Positions 6,602 to 11,432 of a stretch of 11,432 nt of DNA are shown one piece after another; the first letter of the stretch is position 1, and the number at the start of each line of letters is the position of its first letter. Below the pieces are notes generated by a model, which worked only from the letters and a program-made list of their open reading frames with translations, was not told the DNA's origin and did no database searches. Source of the stretch: DASPXK01 sp035637315 (GTDB lineage Bacteria; Chloroflexota; UBA6077; JACCZL01). The stretch lies in NCBI GenBank assembly GCA_035637315.1, contig DASPXK010000098.1, forward strand, positions 1 to 11,432. Direction: 5' to 3'. The translations under genes were made by a program, and so were the position numbers.

Positions 6602-6610
6602 GATGACAAT
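6602..6610. repeat. Displaced end of the REP-like palindrome
   Basis: GATGACAAT is the terminal 9 bases of the right arm whose remainder ends at 5351; the two parts are separated by the IS110 element. It overlaps the start codon of the nucleotidyltransferase gene (ATG at 6609). A second inverted copy of the motif, CTCAGGATGACA, follows at 6617-6628 inside that gene's first codons. Confidence 0.75.
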
Positions 6611-7130
6611 GAAGACTCAGGATGACAAGAGGGTGCAGGCTCGTTCCAAGCTCGTCGAGCTCGACGATTTGCTGGCCGGGCTGGCGGGGCGGCGGGCAGG
6701 CGGCGCGCGGGTGGTGTTCACCAACGGCGCCTTCGACCTGCTCCACGTTGGACACCTTCGCTCGCTGGAGCGAGCGCGGGCGGTGGGAGACGTCCTGGTG
6801 GTGGGGCTCAACTCAGACGCGTCGGTCCGGAGCGGCAAGCCGCCGGGCCGACCGGTCATCCCCGAGCGCGAACGCGCCGAGCTGATCGCGGCCCTGGCCT
6901 GTGTCGACTTCGTCGTGCTCTTCGACGAGCCGACCGCCGAGCGGCTCGTGCGCGCGATTCGACCCGAGATCTACGTCAAGGGAGCCGACTACTCGCTCGA
7001 CGCGCTACCCGAGGCTCCCATCGTCCAGGCGTACGGCGGCCGAGTCGAGCTGCTCCCGCTCGAGGAGGGCCACTCGACCAGCGGCCTGATCCAGGAGATC
7101 GTCGCGCGCTTCGGCCATCGCGCCTCGTAG
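6609..7130 (+). CDS. RfaE2/HldE C-domain-like nucleotidyltransferase (heptose-1-phosphate adenylyltransferase family)
   Basis: Single-domain cytidylyltransferase-fold enzyme of 173 residues, as in stand-alone RfaE2. The nucleotide-binding signature TNGAFDLLHVGH is at 38-49 (HxGH, His46 and His49). GLNSDASV is at 66-73, GRPV at 80-83, VKGADY at 123-128, and the C-terminal GHSTSGLI (154-161) replaces the family's usual RSTTALI-like element. The likely reaction is ADP transfer to D-glycero-beta-D-manno-heptose 1-phosphate; a related sugar- or alditol-phosphate is possible. No kinase domain (RfaE1) or other heptose gene is nearby. The start at 6609 is chosen for AAGGA (6599-6603) five bases before it; ATG 6603 and GTG 6630 are alternatives. 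It was divergent from dnaX before the IS110 insertion, and the element now ends only 7 bases upstream. The first codons (TQDD) come from repeat sequence. Confidence 0.85.
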   Translation: MKTQDDKRVQARSKLVELDDLLAGLAGRRAGGARVVFTNGAFDLLHVGHLRSLERARAVGDVLVVGLNSDASVRSGKPPGRPVIPERERAELIAALACVDFVVLFDEPTAERLVRAIRPEIYVKGADYSLDALPEAPIVQAYGGRVELLPLEEGHSTSGLIQEIVARFGHRAS

Positions 7131-7185
7131 GGGCGCACCCAGGTGCGCGCCCCGCCTGGGCGGACACGCGGGTCCGCCCCTACGA
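7125..7185. repeat. Three-stem inverted repeat between convergent genes
   Basis: An outer 11-bp perfect stem (TCGTAGGGGCG 7125-7135 with CGCCCCTACGA 7175-7185) encloses two further hairpins. GCGCACC/GGTGCGC is at 7133-7148 and GGGCGGA/TCCGCCC is at 7158-7179. The inner stems slightly overlap the outer one, so alternative folds compete. The left arm contains the nucleotidyltransferase stop codon TAG (7128-7130). Its location between two converging genes fits a bidirectional transcription stop, though no T-run is present. It may equally be a dispersed palindromic element. Confidence 0.6.
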
Positions 7186-7216
7186 CCCGGCCGACCGGGG
7201 CGCGTCGCGACTCCCT

Positions 7217-7244
7217 GCCCACCGCCCACTGCCCACTGCCCACT
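7217..7244. repeat. Heptamer tandem repeat (GCCCACT, four units)
   Basis: GCCCACC (7217-7223) is followed by three perfect GCCCACT units (7224-7244), ending 4 bp before the acyl-CoA synthetase stop codon. It is a short simple repeat; slippage could change its copy number. There is no sign that it codes for protein. Confidence 0.75.
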
Positions 7245-7248
7245 GCCT

Positions 7249-8856
7249 TCAGTGAATCCGCTTCTCGTGGTTCGCCCACTCCTTCTCGCGCAGGACGAAC
7301 TTCTGGACCTTGCCGGTGCTGGTCTTGGGCAGCTCGCCGAACTCCACGGCCTTGGGGCACTTGAAGTGGGCGATGCGCTCACGGCAGAACTCGATGATCT
7401 CCTGCTCGGTTGGATTCGTTCCAGCCTTCGGGACGACAAACGCCTTCGGCACCTCGCCCCATTTCTCGTCCGGTATCGCGATGACGGCTACCTCCAGCAA
7501 GTCAGGGTGCTGGTAGATGCAGCGCTCGACCTCGATGGTCGAGATGTTCTCGCCGCCCGAGATGATGATGTCCTTGGCTCGGTCGCGCAGCTCGATATAA
7601 CCGTCGGGGTGCATGACGGCCAGATCGCCCGAGTGGAACCAGCCGCCGCGGAACACCTCGGCCGTGGCGTCGGGCTGTTCGAAGTAGCCCTTCATCACGT
7701 TGTTGCCGCGCATGATCACTTCGCCCATCGTCTCACCGTCGGCCGGGACGTCGTTCATCTGCTCGTCCACCACCCGGACGGGGTCCGCAATGACGTAGCC
7801 AACCCCCTGGCGCGCCTTGATCCGCGCCCGCTCGGCCGGCTCCAGTCCAGTCCACTGCGACTGCCACTCGCACACGGTGTGTGGCCCGTACGTCTCAGTC
7901 AGCCCATAGACGTGCGTGATCTCGGCGCCCAGCTCCTCCATCTGGGCGATGATCGAGGGCGAAGGCGGCGCGGCGGCGGTGGTGATTCGCAGCGGGCGAG
8001 TCAGCTTGGTGGTCTTGGCGCCCGGGTCGTTCACCATCGAGATCAGCACCGTCGGCGCGCCGTTGAGGTGGGTCACGCCCTGCTCACGGATAAGACGCCA
8101 GATCTCGGACGCCTCCACCTTACGCAGGCAGAGGTGGGTGGCGCCGGCGGCCGTCACGCCCCAGGTGCAGCACCAACCGTTGCAGTGGAACATCGGCAGC
8201 GTCCAGAGGTACACGCTGGTGCTGGTGATGCCGCTCGTCATGCACTCGCCAATCGCGTTGAGATAGGCCCCGCGGTGGTGGTACATGACCCCCTTCGGCC
8301 GCCCGGTCGTCCCGGATGTGTAGTTGATGGAGATCGTCTCGTACTCGTCCTCGACGGGGATCGGCAGTGGATCGTCGCTGCCGCTGGCCAGAAACTCGTC
8401 GTAGTCTGGGCCGTGGAGGCGCGTCCCATCCGGCACGTCGACCAGGTTGACGAATCGGCCGACCGTCTCGAGCTGTGGGCGGGCCCGCTCGATCAACGGG
8501 GCCAGCTCGGTGTCCACCAGCAGGACTTTCGAGCCGGAGTGATTGAGGATGTAGGCGATCTCGTCGCGCGCCAGCCGGGTATTGATAGATACCAGGATCG
8601 CGCCAGCCAGCGGCACGCCGAAATGGGCCTCCAGCATCGGCGGGATATTGGGGCACAGAATGGCGACTCGGTCACCCTTGCGGACACCAACGCGCTGGAG
8701 CGCGGAGGCCAACCGAACCACCCTCCGCCGCATCTCTGGATAGGTGTACGACTGCTCGCCGTACACGACCGCCGTCTTCTCGCGGAAGACTGCCGCGCTC
8801 CGTTCCAGGAATGAGAGCGGAGTCAGCTCGGTGCGAAAGACTTCTTGTGCAGGCAT
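7249..8856 (-). CDS. AMP-forming acyl-CoA synthetase (fatty-acid/acyl-activating enzyme)
   Basis: ANL-superfamily ligase of 535 residues forming acyl-CoA from a carboxylic acid, ATP and CoA via an acyl-adenylate. The phosphate-binding loop YTSGTTGRPKG is at 179-189. WTLPMFHCNGW (218-228) shows the pattern of medium/long-chain acyl-activating enzymes. The adenine motif YGLTETYGP is at 317-325, WFHSGDLA at 406-413, and the hinge RDRAKDIIISGGENIS at 424-439. The C-terminal PKTSTGKVQK (510-519) carries catalytic Lys516. It most resembles the AlkK/acyl-activating group that accepts medium-chain or branched acids; chain length cannot be read from the sequence. The start is ATG 8856 because GAGGTG (8868-8863) lies six bases upstream; a GTG nine bases earlier lacks a ribosome site. 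It stands alone, converging with the nucleotidyltransferase gene and separated from the upstream gene by a repeat cluster. Confidence 0.93.
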   Translation of the reverse strand: MPAQEVFRTELTPLSFLERSAAVFREKTAVVYGEQSYTYPEMRRRVVRLASALQRVGVRKGDRVAILCPNIPPMLEAHFGVPLAGAILVSINTRLARDEIAYILNHSGSKVLLVDTELAPLIERARPQLETVGRFVNLVDVPDGTRLHGPDYDEFLASGSDDPLPIPVEDEYETISINYTSGTTGRPKGVMYHHRGAYLNAIGECMTSGITSTSVYLWTLPMFHCNGWCCTWGVTAAGATHLCLRKVEASEIWRLIREQGVTHLNGAPTVLISMVNDPGAKTTKLTRPLRITTAAAPPSPSIIAQMEELGAEITHVYGLTETYGPHTVCEWQSQWTGLEPAERARIKARQGVGYVIADPVRVVDEQMNDVPADGETMGEVIMRGNNVMKGYFEQPDATAEVFRGGWFHSGDLAVMHPDGYIELRDRAKDIIISGGENISTIEVERCIYQHPDLLEVAVIAIPDEKWGEVPKAFVVPKAGTNPTEQEIIEFCRERIAHFKCPKAVEFGELPKTSTGKVQKFVLREKEWANHEKRIH

Positions 8857-8877
8857 GCTAGCCACCTCGGGGTGATT

Positions 8878-9070
8878 ACCTAACCCCCCAGCCCCCCTTC
8901 CCTAAAGGGAAGGGGGAGCCTGTTAAAGACTCCCTCCTTGCCTTTAGGGAAACCTAAGCCCGGCCCCCTCCCCGAAGGCAAGGGGGAGCCTGTTAAGGAG
9001 TCCCCGCTTCCCTTTAGGGAAGGGGGCTAGGGGGTTAGGTTGTCAACGGGCCGGGGGCCAGGGGGGTTAG
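8878..9070. repeat. Cluster of C-rich palindromes with 70-bp periodicity
   Basis: Several hairpins of the type CCCTTCCCTAAAGGGAAGGG (first at about 8895-8915) are arrayed head to tail. Positions 8911-8950 and 8981-9020 match at 35 of 40 bases, giving a 70-bp period; both contain AGGGGGAGCCTGTTAA and end in CTTTAGGGA. Flanking C-rich and G-rich blocks (CCTAACCCCCCAG at the left, GGGGGTTAGG twice at the right) are mutually inverted. The right part overlaps the last 12 codons and stop of the methyltransferase/reductase gene. There are no spacers of constant length with unique sequence, so this is not a CRISPR array. Confidence 0.8.
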
Positions 9071-10930
9071 GTAGTCACCCCGACGATTCAGGACCTTCAC
9101 CAGCTCGGCCACCATCTCATAACGGCCAAACGAGGGCATCAGATAGGTCCCGTCGACGTACGCCTGGGCTTCGGTGAGGAACTCCTGGGCCTGGCGGATG
9201 CCCTCCTCCACCCCATGGTCACCGGCCAGGCGCATCCGCTCGCGGAGATGGTCTGGGATCGATACACCCGGCAGCTCGTTGTGGAGGAACTCGGCGTGGC
9301 GATGGCTCTGGAGGGGCATCACGCCCAGCAGGAACGGGACCGGGATCTTGCCCACGCGGTCCAGGAAGTTGACGAGCTGTTCCAACTCGTAGAGCGGCTG
9401 GGACATCACGTAGTCGGCCCCGGCCTCCAGTTTTCGGTGGAAGCGGTCCAGCTCCAGCTCCAGGTCGTCCGCGACCGGGTTGACAGCGCAGCCGACGTGA
9501 AAATGGGCGGTCATCCCGATCGAGTTGCCGGTCCAGTCCTGGCCCTCGTTCATGCGCTTGAGGATCGTGATCAGCCCAATCGCGTCCACGTCCCAGACCG
9601 CCTTGGCCTGTGGCAGGTTCCCGATCCGCGGTGGGTCGCCCGTCAGGGCCAGGATATTGCGGATGCCATGCGAATGCGCGCCAAGCAATTCAGACTGGAG
9701 CGCCATCAGGTTCCGATCACGGGTGGTGAAGTGAATGATCGTGTCGAGCCCAACCCGTCTTTGGATGTGGAGCGCCAGGCTGATGCAGCCCATGCGGACC
9801 CGTGCCATTGGGCTGTCGCCGATGTTGATGCAGTCCACACCCACCTGGGCCAGCATCGCGGCCCCGTTGACGATCTTGGTGGGGTTGAGGCCTTTGGGCG
9901 GATCGAGCTCGACGCTGACGATGAACTTGCCCTGCGCCATCAATTTCTGGAGCGGCGTCGGCTCGACGCTGACGGCGGACTCGATGGTGTCGGTGGGCGG
10001 GGCGGGCGTCGCGACCGCCTGGATCGTCGGGAGCGCCTCCGCATGCTCGGCCTCGATTGCCTTGCGCATCGCGGCGATGTGCTGGGGCGTGGTGCCGCAG
10101 CAGCCGCCGATCAGCCGCACCCCGGCCGACGCGAAGCGGCGGGCGTATTCGGCGAAGTACTCCGGAGTCGAGAAGTAGACGTAGCGCCCCTCGAGTCGAC
10201 TCGGCGCGCCGGCATTGGGCATGGCCGATAGCCACACGTCCGAAGGCGGCAAGACGGCCATCTGCCGAATGGCGTCGAGGGCGCCCTGAGGACCGACCCC
10301 GCAGTTCGCGCCGATCACCCTAACCCCCAGGTCGGCCAGTGCGAACGCGACCTCACTTGGGGTCTCACCACTGAGTGTCCGACCGTCCTCGGCGTAGCTC
10401 ATCGAAGCGACGATGGGCAGATCGCACGCCTCACGAGCCGCCAAGACCGCTTCCCGCAGCTCGGCCAGATCGCCGAACGTCTCGATAACGATCAGGTCCG
10501 CGCCGGCCTCCAGCAATGGGTCGACCTGCTCGCGAAAGGCCGCCCGCGCCTCCCCGAGCGTGATCGTCCCGACAGGCGCCAGCGGCTGGCCGAGCGGACC
10601 GATCGACCCCGCCAGGAACACCGGCTCGCCGCACTCTTCACGCGCCTCGCGGGCGATCTTGACGGCCTGGAAGTTAATGCTGCGGACGCGATGCTCCAGG
10701 CCGTGCGCCGATAGCTTGTAGCGATTGGCGCCGAACGTATTCGTCTCGATCAGCTCGGCGCCGGCCCGGATGTACTCGCGGTGGACTCGCTGGACGACGC
10801 CGGGATCGGTGAGGTTCAGTTCGTCGAAGCAACGCTCGTAGGGGATGCCCCGAGCGTAGATCATGCTACCCATCCCACCGTCGGATAGGACGGGCCCGCG
10901 CTCCAGCCGCTGGAGAAACGGATTGATCAC
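9035..10930 (-). CDS. Bifunctional homocysteine S-methyltransferase / methylenetetrahydrofolate reductase
   Basis: Fused one-carbon enzyme of 631 residues, YitJ-like. The N-terminal domain (about 1-295) is a zinc-dependent homocysteine methyltransferase barrel: DGGMGS (17-22), ETNTFGANR (62-70), and zinc ligands Cys210 (GANCG) and Cys277/Cys278 (GGCCGTTP). After a linker (300-325), the MTHFR domain (335-615) shows VSVELDPPKG (338-347, acid-base Glu341), LALTGDPP (427-434) and SQPLYE (510-515). It should reduce methylene-THF and provide methyl groups for methionine; how the domains cooperate is not established here, and no cobalamin domain is present. The start is GTG at 10930 with GGAGG (10946-10942) 11 bases upstream. 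No SAM-riboswitch-sized leader is available. The C-terminal tail YLTPLAPGPLTT and the stop codon are encoded by intergenic-type repeat sequence. It probably forms a single-gene transcript. Confidence 0.93.
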   Translation of the reverse strand: MINPFLQRLERGPVLSDGGMGSMIYARGIPYERCFDELNLTDPGVVQRVHREYIRAGAELIETNTFGANRYKLSAHGLEHRVRSINFQAVKIAREAREECGEPVFLAGSIGPLGQPLAPVGTITLGEARAAFREQVDPLLEAGADLIVIETFGDLAELREAVLAAREACDLPIVASMSYAEDGRTLSGETPSEVAFALADLGVRVIGANCGVGPQGALDAIRQMAVLPPSDVWLSAMPNAGAPSRLEGRYVYFSTPEYFAEYARRFASAGVRLIGGCCGTTPQHIAAMRKAIEAEHAEALPTIQAVATPAPPTDTIESAVSVEPTPLQKLMAQGKFIVSVELDPPKGLNPTKIVNGAAMLAQVGVDCINIGDSPMARVRMGCISLALHIQRRVGLDTIIHFTTRDRNLMALQSELLGAHSHGIRNILALTGDPPRIGNLPQAKAVWDVDAIGLITILKRMNEGQDWTGNSIGMTAHFHVGCAVNPVADDLELELDRFHRKLEAGADYVMSQPLYELEQLVNFLDRVGKIPVPFLLGVMPLQSHRHAEFLHNELPGVSIPDHLRERMRLAGDHGVEEGIRQAQEFLTEAQAYVDGTYLMPSFGRYEMVAELVKVLNRRGDYLTPLAPGPLTT

Positions 10931-10960
10931 GATTGCCGCGGCCTCCGATGGCGGTGCAGG

Positions 10961-10971
10961 GTTATATCATA
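10961..10971 (-). promoter_or_regulatory. -10-like AT-rich block ahead of the methyltransferase/reductase gene
   Basis: The minus strand reads TATGATATAAC, containing overlapping hexamers TATGAT (10971-10966) and TATAAC (10966-10961). A start point 6-7 bases on would give a leader of about 25-30 bases with GGAGG inside it. No clear -35 is seen. Short A/T blocks at the same relative place occur before dnaX and ybaB. Confidence 0.4.
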
Positions 10972-10977
10972 GCGAGC

Positions 10978-11066
10978 TCTCCCCCAGCGCCTCCCCTAAA
11001 AGGGACGGTGCGATCCCGGACCATCTCCCCCTTCCCTTGAGGGAAGGGGGTCGGGGGGTTAGGTTT
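10978..11066. repeat. C-rich palindromic repeat between the SH3-like gene and the methyltransferase/reductase gene
   Basis: A perfect hairpin CCCCCTTCCC (11027-11036) / GGGAAGGGGG (11041-11050) has a TTGA loop. It is flanked by a CCCCCAGCGCCTCCCC block on the left and GGGGGGTTAGG (11054-11064) on the right. The arms and the GGGGGTTAGG tail are the same as in the cluster at 8878-9070, so it is another copy of that family. It lies 5 bp beyond the SH3-like gene's stop and could serve as its 3' hairpin. Confidence 0.7.
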
Positions 11067-11070
11067 GCCC

Positions 11071-11432
11071 CTACTCCGGGGCCAGAAACTCGGCTGCGAG
11101 CCAGCCGGTCGCGCCGGCCGGCTCGCGCACGTTGCGCCAGGTGCGGCCCTCGGCCTGCTGGTCGCTGCCAATCACTTCCAGGATCGTGCCGTCGGCCAGG
11201 GACCTGACGAGCGGCGCGGAAGTGCTCGGCCGCTGACGCAGGTTGGCGCCCTGGCCCTCGGTATTCGCCACCCGCACGCGCCCCAGGCCCGGCGAGGGCG
11301 AGGGCTGAATGAGGACGGGCGAGGGCGAGGCGGCGCCAGCCCCCGGGCCGGTGGTGCGGGCCGGGCTGGCGGTGAGCACCGCGCCGCCCTCCGGCTCCGG
11401 GCGCCGCGACTCCAGAAACGAAACCCCGAAGC
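11071..11432 (-). CDS. C-terminal part of a bacterial SH3-domain (SH3b/SH3_3) protein, 5' end outside window
   Basis: The minus-strand frame is open to the right edge of the window, so only the last ~120 residues are visible. A low-complexity Pro/Ser/Ala/Thr-rich stretch (VLTASPARTTGPGAGAASPS onwards) is followed by one SH3b domain. That domain shows the hallmark GANLRQRPSTSAPLVRSL, then DGTILEVIG and the closing WRNV...GWLAAEFL. Such domains usually bind cell-wall or other extracellular ligands, and the linker fits an exported or membrane-anchored protein, but no signal or catalytic part is in view. An internal GTG at 11379 is possible as a start but unlikely, because the frame continues upstream with the same Pro/Glu/Arg-rich composition and without a ribosome site. 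Function remains open. Confidence 0.75.
   Translation of the reverse strand, partial: FGVSFLESRRPEPEGGAVLTASPARTTGPGAGAASPSPVLIQPSPSPGLGRVRVANTEGQGANLRQRPSTSAPLVRSLADGTILEVIGSDQQAEGRTWRNVREPAGATGWLAAEFLAPE

Noticed and set aside
7217..7244. Possible CRISPR or regulatory iteron in the GCCCACT array
   Set aside because: Four contiguous 7-base units without spacers are a simple tandem repeat. No replication or plasmid gene is present.
7252..8814. Long plus-strand open frame opposite the acyl-CoA synthetase
   Set aside because: It is the antisense shadow of a gene with complete ANL motifs; high GC content at the third codon position commonly opens the opposite frame. The translation is Arg/His/Asp/Leu-rich without recognisable motifs.
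8878..9070. Possible CRISPR array
   Set aside because: The repeated parts are palindromic C/G-rich modules, with only two copies at 70-bp period. There is no series of unique equal-length spacers and no cas gene nearby.
9215..10231. Long plus-strand open frame opposite the methyltransferase/reductase
   Set aside because: Same shadow effect; the minus-strand protein carries all catalytic and zinc-binding residues.
10931..11070. SAM or cobalamin riboswitch ahead of the methyltransferase/reductase
   Set aside because: The likely promoter lies only about 30 bases before the start codon, and the rest of the spacer is a C-rich dispersed repeat. No conserved riboswitch core could be seen.

Overview
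The window is GC-rich bacterial chromosome, tightly packed with housekeeping genes. Eight genes are complete and one runs off the right edge. The Gram-positive/Chloroflexota-style fused homocysteine methyltransferase/methylene-THF reductase, the dnaX-ybaB-recR order, and many C-rich palindromic intergenic repeats together suggest a member of the Chloroflexota or a similar high-GC lineage. That placement is an inference from gene content and repeat style, not from a marker-gene comparison.

Layout. Positions 47-5216 (minus strand) hold dnaX, ybaB/ebfC, recR and a long TPR-containing lytic transglycosylase, in that transcription order. The first three are the classic replication/repair cluster. 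The cell-wall enzyme lies 100 bp behind recR. Positions 5352-6601 are a complete IS110-family insertion sequence, inserted between dnaX (minus) and the divergently oriented rfaE2/hldE-type nucleotidyltransferase (plus, 6609-7130). rfaE2 converges on an AMP-forming acyl-CoA synthetase (minus, 7249-8856). A tandem repeat cluster (8878-9070) follows, then a 630-residue bifunctional homocysteine S-methyltransferase/MTHFR (minus, 9035-10930), another repeat, and the C-terminal part of an SH3-like protein (minus, 11071-11432).

The most informative part is the IS110 element. Its two ends can be fixed because deleting 5352-6601 restores the right arm of a long palindromic repeat (5281-5351 joined to 6602-6610). 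In the transposase orientation the crossover dinucleotide is CT. The 285-base leader before the transposase folds into two loops with the arrangement of the IS621-type bridge RNA. One loop carries an 8-base match to the right target half-site (6425-6432). The other carries an 8-base match to the element's own right end (6382-6389). Joining the ends in a circle creates a TTGACA - 17 bp - TATCTT promoter. The window therefore seems to hold an intact, RNA-guided recombinase system whose guide specifies a dispersed chromosomal palindrome. The IS110 bridge-RNA mechanism itself is known; this guide/target pair and the use of this repeat as target are the new parts.

Apart from the IS, the genes look like ordinary core metabolism. 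The remaining intergenic space is largely filled by several families of palindromic repeats. In places these supply the end of a gene (the last codons and stop of the methyltransferase/reductase) or the start region of one (rfaE2).
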